Assembly (NCBI RefSeq): GCF_032854445.1
Contig: NC_088295.1
Location: forward strand, 1,428,501 to 1,492,500
From: Liolophura sinensis
Taxonomy: Eukaryota > Mollusca > Polyplacophora > Chitonida > Chitonidae
Reading direction: 5' to 3'
DNA: 64,000 nt
Under the pieces are notes generated by a model. It was not told the origin of the DNA. It made no database searches and worked only from the letters and a program-made list of their open reading frames with translations. Both the position numbers and the translations under genes were made by a program. Below are positions 35,878-51,000 of this stretch, piece after piece. Positions within the stretch are counted from its first letter, which is position 1. Each line of letters begins with the position of its first letter.

Positions 35878-36157
35878 CGTATGTGTTCTGGGGGGTTTAA
35901 CATCGTACGTAGGTGTGTGTACACATAGTGTGACGCACAGCGAGTCCATGCTGCCGAAGACACCAGTCATGAAACCCCACCTAGTGACATTATATGGACA
36001 ATGTGCCAACCAGTCCAGTCTCCTTGCCTTAACCCAAGTGGTGAGCGCGAAGCAGCAACAAGTATCATTTTTTTTAAGTCGATGCGGTTTTGATCCCAGT
36101 TCTCCCAACCTTGAGGCAGAGGCTCTAACCATTAGGCCAGCAGAACGGTCCCCATGA
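35878..36157 (-). mobile_element. SINE with tRNA-like head, family V
   Basis: On the - strand it begins GGGACCGTTCTGCTGGCCTA then ATGGTTAGAG, with an A-box-like TGGCCTAATGG and a B-box-like GGGATCAAAACC. The family V body (CATTATATGGACAATGTGCC on +) and the GGGGGTTTAACATCGTACG tail end follow. It lies just past the MFSD11 stop and may be within its 3' UTR. Confidence 0.72.
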
Positions 36158-36189
36158 TGTGTCCCACTCACCTCTCCCTGGTCCTCCTG

Positions 36190-38930
36190 TCAAATTTGGA
36201 TGTAGCCCTCTTTTGCTGCCCGGTTGCAGCTCCACTCAATCACACAGAAGGCGTACGCCCCGAGCGTGCCTGTTACCACCAGGATGAGCAGCTGCCAGTG
36301 CAGCAGCAGCTGTAAACTGTAGGCAAAGCCAATAGCAGCAGCCACCGACTGTAATCACAACAGATGATGCCAGCATCTCGTACAGTTTTATCAAGATTAA
36401 TGCATTTGCAGGAGCTAAAAAAAACAGAAGGCCACAATGTCCAAGTTCTCTTCACTTGGCCCCTGAAGGGAGGACACTGAGGCACACAGCCATAGAAACA
36501 CACAAACATGGAGGCACACAGCCATGGAAACACACAGACAAGGAGGCACACAGCCATGGAAACACACAAATGTGGAGGTGCGCAGCCATGGAAACACACA
36601 GGCGTGGAGGCACACAGCCATGGAAACAAACAGACATGGAGACACACAGACATGGAGGCACACAGCCATGGAAACACACAGACGTGGAGGCACACAGCCA
36701 TGGAAACACACAAACATGGAGGCACATATAGACATGGGTACACAAAGCCATGGAAACATAGAGACATGGAAATACATAGGCATGGGAACATACAGACATG
36801 GAGGCACACAGACATGGATATACATAGGCATGGAGGCACACAGCCATGGAAACACAGACGTGGAGGCACACAGCCATGGAAACACACAGACGTGGAGGCA
36901 CACAGCCATGGAAACACAGGCGTGGAGGCACATAGCCATGGAAACACACAGACATGGAGGCACACAGCCATGGAAACACACAAACAGGGAGGCACACAGC
37001 CATGGAAACACACAAACGTGGATACACACAGCCATGGAAACATACAGACATGGAAATACATAGGCATGGGAACATACAGACATGGAGGCACACAGACATG
37101 GATATACATAGGCATGGAAATATACAGACATGGAGGCACATGAACATGGAAATACATAGGCATGGAAATATACAAACATGGAGGCACATACACATGGAAA
37201 TACATAGGCATGGAAATATACAAACATGGAGGCACATACACTTGGAAATACATTGGCATGGAAACATACAGACACGGAGGCACACAGACATGGATATACA
37301 TAGTCATGGAAATACACAGGCATTGAGGCACATACACATGGAAATACATAGGCATGGAAATATACAAACATGGAGGCACATACACATGGATATACATAGC
37401 CATGGACACGTACAGACATAGCTTCTTTCAGAGGGAACAACAGGCATTGTTGCCTGTTGTTGACACCACTTACTCACTTACTGTATATATGTTGTCTTGT
37501 ATCTCTGTATGTTCATATGGTTTGATAACGATGTAAGAACCTACATCGAAACGTCACCAACACAATAAATCCAGGAATTGTTATCCTTAAGTAATGCCTC
37601 TGTCAACGTACAGACATGGAGGCACATAGACATGGATATACATAGGCATGGAAACATACAGACATGGAGGCACATAGACATGGATATACATAGGCATGGA
37701 CACGTACAGACATGGAGGCACATAGACATGGATATACATAGGCATGGACACGTACAGACATGGAGGCACATAGACATGGAAATACATAGGCATGGAAATA
37801 TACAGACATGGAGGCACATAGACATGGATATACATAGGCATGGAAACATACAGACATGGAGGCACATAGACATGGATATACATAGGCATGGACACGTACA
37901 GACATGGAGGCACATAGACATGGATATACATAGGCATGGACACGTACAGACATGGAGGCACATAGACATGGAAATACATAGGCATGGAAACATACAGACA
38001 TTTAGGCACATAGACATGGATATACATAGGCAGGGACACGTACAGACATGGAGGCACATAGACATGGAAATACATATGCATGGAAACATACAGACATGGA
38101 GGCACATAGACATGGATATACAAAGGCATGAAAATATACAAACATGGAGGCACATAGACATGGAAATACATAGGCATGGAAACATACAGACATGGAGGCA
38201 CATAGACATGGATATACATAGGCATGGAAACATACAGACATGGAGGCACATAGACATGGATATACACAGGCATGGAAACATACAGACATGGAGGCACATA
38301 GACATGGAAATACACATGCATGGAAACATACAGACATGGAGGCACATAGACATGGAAATACATAGGCATTACAAAAAATGAAGACCATATGTCCAAAGTA
38401 TCCTGTATGTATAGCTTATGTTGATTTAACACCAAGCTTCATGGCTTTATCTCCATACCTGTATATATATCTGTAACGTTCACTCTGAAATTTACTCACT
38501 CACTCCTGATGATGGCTCAATAAAGTGCCAAAATATTGAGTCAAAATGAGGCTTTTTTGTTTTCGGTTACACTACACTTTTAACTAATCAATGGACCACA
38601 ATTCATATGTCCCATGGTCTATGGACTAAGGAGGAATGGCATAGAGATAACATTTCCCAGCACAGAATTCAGGTGTGGTCATCATCAGGGAAGTGGTATT
38701 TATACTCGTGAATTAGGTGAGAGAATACTGCGGTGACAAAGTTACCTGAACAAACTTGTAGAGAGCAAACGCAGGAGCACTGTCTTCAGGGAACATAAAT
38801 CCCAACAGAGAATAAAGCTGGAAAAATAACAAATTCAAATGTTAGACAATTATTATAGATGTAGAAGAGCTTCGGAAATTTGTCACTGCTGGACGAATCT
38901 CATTCCGCTCATCACTTCTTTATGACAATC

Positions 38931-39019
<89 letters not shown>

Positions 39020-42000
39020 TTTTGTGTGTGTGCGTGCGTGCATGTGTGTATGTATGTGCATGTATGTATGTATGTATGTATGTATTATTATATGATGGTG
39101 ACCAGTACATTAGGGATGGAAGAGTACCCAGGTAACCCATGACCTTTGGCAAGTTCATGGCAAGCTTTTCCACATGTGAGTTATGTACACCATATTGGCT
39201 TAAGACAAGATGTCTTCAATGATTTGGACTGAGCAAACAGCCTGACAAGCATCACAGATAGCTTGGCTGTATTGTCACCAAAGCAACACAAGCAGCGAGG
39301 ACACAACCTGCACCCTCAGTGTCTAGTGATCAAAAAATGGATATTTCCACAATACCATAACAAGGTGAACTTCTATTCAACCACAGTCAGGGATGCATTC
39401 AGCTTTTTAATCTGTATCAATGTAAGTTAATTTCCACTTACCTGAGTATTAAAACTGGCATCACCAAATCCAAGCAAGAAGCTGCATAAAATGGCCACAT
39501 ATACACTGAAAACAACAAATACAGCACTTAGGCTGGCCAATACATGCAGTACAGATCTGCCTTATAATGCAATATTTTCACCATGGAGTGCTCAACTATA
39601 CCTTCTATTTATATTTTGATGAAGCTCTTGTGCCATAGATAAGGACAGTGTGACATTCTAAATGATGCCAGCACAGGTGTGTTGCTGTGCTTCATTCTCA
39701 ATAATCTGAGAGGTTAACAGGTCTACAACTCCTGCAGATGATGTGGTACAAGTCAGAATTCCACAGGAACATTCAAGGGCAGATAACTGCAGTAATCTGA
39801 GAGGCTAACAGGTCTACAACTCCTGCAGATGATGTGGTAGAATTCCACAGGAACACTCATGGGCAGATAACTGCAGTAATCTGAGAGGCTAACAGGTCTA
39901 CAACTCCTGCAGATGATGTGGTAGAATTCCACAGGAACACTCATGGGCAGATAACTGCAGTAATCTGAGAGGCTAACAGGTCTACAACTCCTGCAGATGA
40001 TATGGTACAAGTTAGAATTCCACAGGAACATTCAAGGGCAGATAACTGCAGTAATCTGAGAGGCTAACAGTTCATGTTCATACAGTAATCTGCGAGGCTA
40101 ACAGGTCTACAACTCCTGCAGATGATGTGGCACAAGTTAGAATTCCACAGGAACACTCAAGGGCAGATAACTACAGTAATCTGAGAGGCTAACAGGTCTA
40201 CAACTCCTGCAGATCATATGGTACAAGTTAGAATTCCACAGGAACATTCAAGGGCAGATAACTACAGTAATCTGAGAGGCTAACAGGTCTACAACTCCTG
40301 CAGATGATATGGTACAAGTTAGAATTCCACAGGAACACTCAAGGGCAGATAACTACAGTAATCTGAGAGTTTAACAGGTCTACAACTCCTGCAGATGATA
40401 TGGTACAAGTTAGAATTCCACAGGAACACTCAAGGGCAGATAACTACAGTAATCTGAGAGGCTAACAGGTCTACAACTCCTGCAGATGATATGGTACAAG
40501 TTAGAATTCCACAGGAACATTCAAGGGCAGATAACTACAGTAATCTGAGAGGTTAACAGGTCTACAACTCCTGCAGATGATGTGGTACAAGTTAGAATTC
40601 CACAGGAAATACTCAAGGGGAGATAACTACAGTAATCTGAGAGGCTAACAGGTCTACAACTCCTGCAGGTGATGTGGTACAAGTTAGAATTCCACAGGAA
40701 CACTCAAGGGCAGATAACTACAGTAATCTGAGAGGCTAACAGGTCTACAACTCCTGCAGATGATATGGTACAAGTTAGAATTCCACAGGAACATTCAAGG
40801 GCAGATAACTACAGTAATCTGAGAGGCTAACAGGTCTACAACTCCTGCAGATGATGTGGTACAAGTTAGAATTCCACAGGAACACTCAAGGGCAGATAAC
40901 TACAGTAATCTGAGAGGCTAACAGGTCTACAACTCCTGCAGATGATGTGGTACAAGTTAGAATTCCACATGAACACACAAGGGCAGACAATTACACTAGT
41001 TTGAGTCTAACTCCTGCAGAAACCAGGAGAACATTTACTATGAAAATCAGATTATTTTATGACCTATTGACTGCCAGTACAGAAGAATCAGTGCAGTGCA
41101 GACAATCGTGTAGCTGGTACAGTATTTGTTTGGAATGCTTTAGTGTTTGTAATAGTGTTTGGTGATATATTTTCTCTCTGTGTTCACACTTACTGTATAC
41201 AGTATTAACCTGACCAGACATTGGGCCCACTGAGGCCTGCTGACCTTGTGCCATGTAAAACAACAGATGTAAGAGATCTTACTTGGCCTCGATGTAAGTG
41301 GATCCCATGGTGCTCTGTAACGGGGAGTTGCTGGGTAGGTTGATGAAGATTAGATAGAAGGCAGCCATGTGCAGCACATAACCCACCAGCACAATTGGGT
41401 CACGGCCATACTTATTGGTGCGACTGCCAAACAGCCCAAACATGGTACCAGCTGTGCAAAGAAACAGACCATGCAGCTACAGATATTAACAGCCAGATAG
41501 ACACCACTGACTTTTCCTTACCATTCATTAGTAAATACACAAGTGCATGTCATACAGACATGAATGTGACCTGTACATCCAAAATACTTCTGGCAGGTGA
41601 TGTAAATGAGGCTTTAGCAATAAATATACAATACAACAGAATCACAGGATGGAGTGGGTGGGATCACCTTGAACTGGAGGCTTTACAATAAACTGGCGAA
41701 GCGACAGCACATTTAATAATTTCTCAGTCATATGACAATACAGAGTCAATAGGTGTGCGTACATCATATACTCTTTCTTTTCATGGCAGGGCGAGTCCAT
41801 GCCTCCAAAATGCTGCCGCCAATGAAGTCACATTATACTGACACCAGGCCAGCCATTCCTCTTTTCCTGCTCTCACCCCTTCCTGATGAGCGCCAAGCCA
41901 GTAAGCACCAAGTACCATTTTTTAAAGTAACTGGCATGGCCCAACCTGGGTTGGATGCGAAGTCATCTGACATCAAAGCGGACTCTCTACCCATTGGGCC

Positions 42001-45000
42001 GCTGAACAGTCCCCTTCATATGTACCCTACTGGATATTCACATGAAAAATTTTCATGTTTCAACTGCTCGCCATCATAGACTAAACTAGCTGGACACTGC
42101 CTATCATAGACACCAGCACGGCTGACAACTGATCTAACGATGCACTCTGTACAAGGCTCCACACACTAATGCCATCAATCAAGGCTATATACACCAGCAT
42201 GGCTGACAACTGATCTAACAATGCACTCTGTACAAGGTGTCACACACTCCTGCCACCAATCAGGGCTATATACACCAGCATGGCTGACAACTGATCTAAC
42301 AATGCACTCTGTACAAGGTTTCACACACTCCTGCCACCAATCAGGGCTATGAACACCAGCATGGCTGACAACTGATGTAATGATGCACTCTGTACAAGGT
42401 TTCACACACTCCTGCCACCGATCAGGGCTATATACACCAGCATGGCTGACAACTCATGTAACGATGCACTCTGTACAAGGCTCCACACACTAATGCCATC
42501 AATCAGGGCTATATACACCAGCATGGCTGACAACTGATGTAACGATGCACTCTGTACAAGGTTTCACACACTCCTGCCATCAATCAGGGCTATATACACC
42601 AGCATGGCTGACAAATGATGTAACCATGTACTCTGTACAAGGTTTCACACACTCCTGCCATCAATCAGGGCTATGAACACCAGCATGGCTGACAACTGAT
42701 GTAACGATGCACTCTGTACAAGGTTTCACACACTCCTGCCATCAATCAGGGCTATAAACACCAGCATGGCTGACAACTGATGTAACGATGCACTCTGTAC
42801 AAGGTTTCACACACTCCTGCCATCAATCAGGGCTATATACACCAGCATGGCTGACAACTGATCTAACAATGCACTCTGTACAAGGTTTCACACACTCCTG
42901 CCACCAATCAGGGCTATGAACACCAGCATGGCTGACAACTGATGTAATGATGCACTCTGTACAAGGTTTCACACACTCCTGCCACCAATCAGGGCTATAA
43001 ACACCAGCATGGCTGACAACTGATGTAATGATGCACTCTGTACAAGGTTTGACACACTCCTGCCACCAATCAGGGCTATAAACACCAGCATGGCTGACAA
43101 CTGATGTAATGATGCACTCTGTACAAGGTTTGACACACTCCTGCCACCAATCAGGGTTATAAACACTAGCATGGCTGACAACTGATGTAATGATACACTC
43201 TGTACAAGGTTTCACACACTCCTGCCACCAATCAGGGCTATAAACACCAGCATGGCTGACAACTGATGTAATGATGCACTCTGTACAAGGTTTCACACAC
43301 TCCTGCCACCAACCAGGGCTATAAACACCAGCATGGCTGACAACTGATGTAATGATGCACTCTGTACAAGGTTTCACACACTCCTGCCACCAATTAGGGC
43401 TATAAACACCAGCACGGCTGACAACTGATGTAATGATGCACTCTGTACAAGGTTTCACACACTCCTGCCACCAATCAGGGCTATATACACCAGCATGGCT
43501 GACAAATGATGTAACTATGTACTCTGTACAAGGCTCCACACACTCCTGCCACCAATCAGGGCTATAAACACCAGCATGGCTGACAACTGATGTAACGATG
43601 CACTCTGTACAAGGCTCCACACACTCCTGCCACCAATCAGGGCTATATACACCAGCATGGCTGACAACTGATGTAATGATGCACTCTGTACAAGGTTTCA
43701 CACACTCCTGCCACCAATCAGGGCTATAAACACCAGCATGGCTGACAACTGATGAAACGATGCACTCTGTACAAGGCTCCACACACTCCTGCCACCAATC
43801 AGGGCTATAAACACCAGCATGGCTGACAACTGATGTAACGATGCACTCTGTACAAGGTTTCACACACTCCTGCCATCAATCAGGGCTATATACACCAGCA
43901 TGGCTGACAACTGATCTAACGATGCACTCTGTACAAGGTTTCACACACTCCTGCCACCAATCAGGGCTATGAACACCAGCATGGCTGACAAATGATGTAA
44001 CGATGCACTCTGTACAAGGTTTCACACACTCCTGCCATCAATCACGGCTATAAACACCAGCATGGCTGACAACTGATCTAACACTGCACTCTGTACAAGG
44101 TTTCACACACTCCTGCCACCAATCAGGGCTATATACACCAGCATGGCTGACAAATGATGTAGCCATGTACTCTGTACAAGGTTTCACACACTCCTGCCAC
44201 CAATCAGGGCTATATACACCAGCATGGCTGACAACTGATCTAACACTGCACTCTGTACAAGGCTCCACACACTCCTGCCACCAATCAGGGCTATATACAC
44301 CAGTATGGCTGACAACTGATCTAACAATGCACTCTGTACAAGGTTTCACACACTCCTGCCACCAATCAGGGCTATAAACACCAGCATGGCTGACAACTGA
44401 TCTAACAATGCACTCTGTACAAGGTTTCACACACTCCTGCCACCAATCAGGGCTATATACACCAGCATGGCTGACAACTGATCTAACAATGCACTCTGTA
44501 CAAGGTTTCACACACTCCTGCCACCAATCAGGGCTATGAACACCAGCATGGCTGACAACTGATGTAACGATGCACTCTGTACAAGGTTTCACACACTCCT
44601 GCCATCAATCAGGGCTATAAACACCAGCATGGCTGACAACTGATGTAATGATGCACTCTGTACAAGGTTTCACACACTCCTGCCACCAATCAGGGCTATA
44701 TACACCAGCATGGCTGACAACTGATGTAGCCATGTACTCTGTACAAGGTTTCACACACTCCTGCCATCAATCAGGGCTATATACACCAGCATGGCTGACA
44801 AATGATGTAACAATGCACTCTGTACAAGGTTTCACACACTTCTGCCACCAATCAGGGCTATAAACACCAGCATGGCTGACAACTGATCTAACAATGCACT
44901 CTGTACAAGGTTTCACACACTCCTGCCACCAATCAGGTGATATTCATGTTGAGAATATAATTAAAACCTAATCAGAACTTCTTCACTTATTTTTGTATAT

Positions 45001-48000
45001 GCAATATGTAACTCTTAGAAAACGCTCATCAATCCAAGTACAAAATTTGTTTTTATATTTAGAAACGGTTTTGACATATATATTAGCAATTTTCCATGTT
45101 TTCATTGATCACTCTCTGAAACCTCACTGAGGTATTTTTATCATTTTTCCTGATTAGAGATAGTTTGTTAGATATAGCCATCGGCTGGTAAATTACTGGT
45201 GAAAAGGCCAATTAGTTAACAAGCAATTACCATAAGGTTTTGTCCACATAGATAATACTGACCTATGATCTCCCCTGCTCCGATGAACATGCCCGAAATA
45301 CCCAGCAGACCTTTGGCGTCATTCCCAAAATGCTGAGTATGTCCTACACAGGTGCCATAGACACCACTGAAAAACGTCAGCTCCAAACCTACACAGATAC
45401 AGGGGTTTCATTGGTCAGTCACAATTACAAACTATCACTTACACCTATACACTCTCTAAAGTTTAGACACATTGTTTTTATTTATTTATATGACTGATTT
45501 TTAATGGTTTAGAAACTTATATAGGGATAGTCAAATTTATGGTGGAGGAAGAGCTTCAGGAAAATACTGCTCAGTGTAAGGTACCATCTAATTCTTCTGA
45601 CAAAAAGTCACAGCTAAAAAGATCTGGATTTGAATACCCAAACTGAATGATCCAGCTGGATTTGAACACCCAAACTAATGGGTCAAGGGAATGGCCAGCA
45701 GTAGCCATTCAGCAGTCGTGGCTTTAATGGGAGGAATTTAAGGGTAAATATAACCCTACTGACAAAGACGTAATCATTTCTCGTTCCTAATGGGAGATTG
45801 TAAACCTGTAACATTGTAAGCACAACCTCAGGGTGCAGACATGTACATCTCAGTACACCTGGCAATGCTGCAATCCTGCTTATTGGAAGTACAAAGTATC
45901 AGTGAGTTATTAAGACATCGTTATGGTAGGTATAGTTTAGAACATATTCACGCCATACACTCAAGTTCTGATTAGTTACGACACTGGACTAAAATGTCAT
46001 TTATACAAATGTTGGCAGGTTTTTGGAAACTTTGCTGAGTCCACTCAACGTCATCCTCTTCAGCACATCACTGGTTACTATGGTTTTAGTCAAAGTGGAT
46101 CTGTAGCTGTAGAAAACTGTCTTACCTGTATAGGCAAAGGTCAAGCTTAAAAACAGCATCTCTCTTGTCTTCAGCAGGTGGAAGGAACGCTCTGAAACAA
46201 TCATCCCAGACCTACACGTAAACAAGACATGGCAAACACTCCATCAGTCACACTCCATCAATCAACACTCCATCAGTCAAACACTCCATCAGTCAAACAC
46301 TCCATCAGTCAAACACTCCATCAGTCACACACTCCATCAGTCAAACTCTCCATCAGTCACACATTCCATCAGTCAAACTCTCCATCAGTCAAACTCTCCA
46401 TCAGTCACACACTTCATCAGTCAAACTCTCCATCAGTCAAACTCTCCATCAGTCAAACACTCCATCAGTCACACACTCCATCAGTCAAACACTCCATCAG
46501 TCAAACTCTCCATCAGTCACACGCTCCATCAAACTCTCCATCAGTCAAACACTCCATCAGTCAAACTCTCCATCAGTCAAACTCTCCATCAGTCAAACTC
46601 TCCATCAGTCACACACTCCATCAGTCAAACTCTCCATCAGTCAAACACTCCATCAGTCAAACACTCCATCAGTCATACACTCAATCAGTCAAACTCTCCA
46701 TCAGTCACATACTCCATCAGTCAAACATTCCATCAGTCAAACACTCCATCAGTCAAACACTCCATCAGTCAAACACTCCATAGGTCAAACTCTCCATCAG
46801 TCAAACTCTCCATCAGTCACACACTCCATCAGTCAAACTCTCCATCAGTCACACACTCCATCAGTCAAACTCTCCATCAGTCAAACACTCCATCAGTCAA
46901 ACACTCCATCAGTCAAACACTCCATCAGTCAAACTCTTCATCAGTCACACACTCCATCAGTCAAACTCTCCATCAGTCAAACACTCCATCAGTCACACGC
47001 TCCATCAAACACTCCATCAGTCACAAACTACCGGCTTTCTCTAAAATTAAACAGTAAAAATCATTCACTCATTTGTCACTTTTAATGCTGCCTTGATTTC
47101 ATGCAATCTGGTTTTGTATAATTACCCAAATAACAACTAAAAACAAACATCAAATTATACAATGCTTATACTTACTGAGTGCCTCCAGAGGAGTGTCCGA
47201 TTTGACCTTACTTATCGATGTGCTGAAACAGCGAGTCATCAAATACTGATACAAAAACTTCAGGTACCGAATCACATCCTCATAAACAGTAAGTCATTAA
47301 AACCTCCATCACATACTGGTACAAATCCTACATCAAGTACCGGTACAATTTAATTATTTATTTATTTGATTGGTGTTTTACGCTGAGCTCAAGAATATTT
47401 CACTTATACGACGGCAACCAGCATTATGGTGGGTGGAAACCTACTGGTGCAAAACCTGCACCAAGTATTGGCACAAATCCTGCACCAAGTACAAGTACAA
47501 ATCCTGCATCAAGAATTGGTACAAAACCTGCACCAAGTACTGGTACAAAACCTGCACCAAGTACTGGTACAAAAGCTCCATCAATTACAGGTACAAAACC
47601 TGCACCAAGTACAAGTACAAATCCTGCACCAAGTACTGGTACAAAACCTGCACCAAGTACTGGTACAAAACCTGCATTAAGTACTGGTACAAAACCTGCA
47701 CCAAGTACAAGTACAAATCCTGCACCAAGTACTGGTACAAAACCTGCACCAAGTACTGGTACAAAACCTGCACCAAGTACTGGTACAAAACCTGCACCAA
47801 GTACAAGTACAAATCCTGCACCAAGTACTGGTACAAAACCTGCACCAAGTACTGGTACAAAACCTGCACCAAGTACTGGTACAAAACCTCCATCAATTAC
47901 AGGTACAAAACCTGCACCAAGTACAAGTACAAATCCTGCATCAAGTACTGGTACAAAACCTGCACCAAGTACTGGTACAAAACCTGCACCAAGTACAAGT

Positions 48001-51000
48001 ACAAATCCTGCACCAAGTACAGGTACAAAACCTGCACCAAGTACAAGTACAAATCCTGCACCAAGTACTGGTACAAATCCTGCACCAAGTACTGGTACAA
48101 AACCTGCACCAAGTACTGGCACAAAACCTGCACCAAGTACTGGTACAAAACCTGCACCAAGTACTGGTACAAATCCTGCATCAAGTACTGGTACAAAACC
48201 TGCACCAAGTACTGGTCCAAATCATGCACCAAGTACTGGCACAAAACCTGCACCAAGCACTGGTACAAAACCTGCACCAAGTACTGGTACAAAACCTGCA
48301 CCAAGTACAAGTACAAATCCTGCATCAAGAACTGGTCCAAATCATGCACCAAGTACTGGTACAAAACCTGCATCAAGTAGTGGTACAAATCCTGCATCAG
48401 GTACTCGTACAAATCCTGCATCAGGTACTGGTACAAAACCTGCACCAAGTACTGGTACAAAGCCTGCGCCAATTACATATTCAAAATCTGCATCAAATAC
48501 TGGTACAAAACCTGCATCAAGTACTGGTACAAAACCTGCATCAAGTACTGGTCCAAACCTGCATCAAGTACTAGTACCAAAACCTCCATCACTAACAGGT
48601 ACAAAACCTGCATCAAGTACTGGTACAAAACCTGCATCAAGTAGTGGTACAAATCCTGCATCAGGTACTGGTACAAATCCTGCATCAGGTACTGGTACAA
48701 AGCCTGCACCAAGTACTGGTACAAAGCCTGCACCAATTACATATACAAAATCTACATCAGGTACTGGTACAAAACCTGCACCAAGTACTGGTACAAATCC
48801 TGCATTGAGTACTGGTACAAAACCTGCATCAAGTACTGGCACAAAACCTCCATCAATTACAGGTACAAATCCTGCACGAAGTACTGGCACAAATCCTGCA
48901 TCAAGTACTGGTACAAAACCTCCATCAATTACAGGTACAAAACCTGCATCAAGTAGTGGTACAAATCCTGCATCAGGTACTCGTACAAATCCTGCATCAG
49001 GTACTGGTACAAAGCCTGCACCAAGTACTGGTACAAAGCCTGCGCCAATTACATATACAAAATCTGCATCAAATACTGGTACAAAACCTGCACCAAGTAC
49101 TGGTACAAAACCTGCATTGAGTACTGGTACAAAACCTGCATCAAGTACTGGCACAAAACCTCCATCAATTACAGGTACAAAACCTGCTTCAAGTTCTGGC
49201 ACAAATCCTGCACCAAGTACTGGTACAGAACCTGCATTGAGTACTGGTACAAAACCTCCATCAATTACAGGTACAAAACCTGCATCAAGTACTGGTACAA
49301 AACCTGCATTGAGTACTGGTACAAAACCTCCATCAATTACAGGTACAAAACCTGCATCAAGTACTGGTACAAAACTGATATATTTTTTAGTTTCTGACTA
49401 ACCCAATCATTCAAAATTATTGACCAACACTATAGTTTTTGTCTGGGTATTGATTTAGGAATTTCAGTGTATCAAATATAAACATATCCATGGAAAGTCA
49501 AATCTGCTGTCACCTGGCATTCAATCCTATAAGACTGTTGGAATCTCTCTCTCTTCTCTTGCGGAGTAGGACCAGGGTGAGTATGCCCAGCCCACAAGCC
49601 CCAGACAGTCCCAGGAACAGCTTGGTCCTCTCTGACACAGGGATGTCAAAGTTCCCCCTCAGAGTGAGGTAAGAGTACAGGTTCCCAAACAACAAGCTGA
49701 AAACAATAAACATGAAAGTACAGGTAAAACAAGCTGAAAACAACAAACATGAGAGAACGAGTTACCAAAAAACAAGCTGAAAACAACAAACATGAGATTC
49801 CTGGTTACCACAAAACAAGCTGAAATCAACAAACATGAGAGAACAGGTTACCATAAAACAAGCTGAAACTATTAAACATGAGAGAACAGGTTACCATAAA
49901 ACAAGCTGAAAACAACAAACATGAGAGAACGAGTTACCAAAAAACAAGCTGAAAACAATAAACATGACAGTACAGGTTACCATAAAAAAGCTGAAACTAT
50001 TAAACATGAGTATGAGTATAAACAATAATCGAACAACTTAATCAAATTGATGAACAAGTTTACCACTTGTTTTCCCCACTCCTTACAGAAAATTACCATA
50101 ATATCCCATGTTTTCCCACTCCTTACAGAAAATTACCATAATATCCCATGTTTTCCCACTCCTTACAGAAAATTACCATAATATCCCATGTTTTCCCACT
50201 CCTTACAGAAAATTACCATAATATCTCATGTTTTCCCACTCCTTACAGAAAATTGCCATAATATCTCATGTTTTCCCACTCCTTACAGAAAATTACCATA
50301 ATATCCCATGTTTTCCCACTCCTTACAGAAAATTGCCATAATATCCCATGTTTTCCCACTCCTTACAGAAAATTACCATAATATCCCATGTTTTCCCTGC
50401 TCCTTACAGAAAATTACCATAATATCCCATGTTTTCCCACTCCTTACAGAAAATTACCATAATATCCCATGTTTTCCCTGCTCCTTACAGAAAATTACCA
50501 TAATATCCCATGTTTTCCCACTCCTTACAGAAAATTACCCTAATATCCCATGTTTTCCCAGCTCTTTCCAGGACCATTCAGTGTAACTACAAAACTTCAT
50601 ATGGAGTCAGATGGATATTGTTTTAGTAGCTTACTTAACTTTGTCAATGAGTTTTCAACGTCTTGAAAAGCTATTAACAAAATTTTAAAACCAACAAATT
50701 CTAATACTTTCCAGGAATTCAAGGATCAGTGGGAGCTCTTAATCAGTAATTATGGCTGACCCACACAAGCAGTGTTACTAGTAATTCTGCTTTATACACT
50801 TTTAACAAAACAGAAATTCAGTACATCGGATATCAGCATATGTAATTATTTTTGCACGACAAACACTGACTACACAGCATAACTCTGACCTGCATTGTAA
50901 CAAAGCCCAGAAAATTCCACTGTTTCTGCCCACAGTTTCAGTGTCTGAGTTAATAGTGAGGAAATTACCCTGCCCAGTCCATAAAACTGCAAAACACAAT

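Noticed and set aside
36273-38435. Very long Cys/Val- and His/Thr-rich frames on both strands
   Set aside because: They arise from the 24-bp-periodic array inside the last MFSD11 intron and exist in several frames at once.
38880-39173. Cysteine-valine protein
   Set aside because: Translation of a TG microsatellite.
42823-43863. 346-codon frame with WWQEC repeats on -
   Set aside because: 81-bp intronic satellite. It is broken by stops wherever a unit variant occurs and is flanked by MFSD11 exons.
42085-44937. CRISPR-like array
   Set aside because: Units are contiguous with no unique spacers, and the DNA is clearly eukaryotic with introns. The same applies to the other arrays.
47370-49401. 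Lys/Tyr- and Thr/Pro-rich repeat proteins
   Set aside because: 24-bp satellite. All frames are open in places and the strands contradict each other.
50065-50562. Series of 12 functional splice acceptors
   Set aside because: The CCTTACAG motifs are on +, whereas the surrounding gene is transcribed from -.
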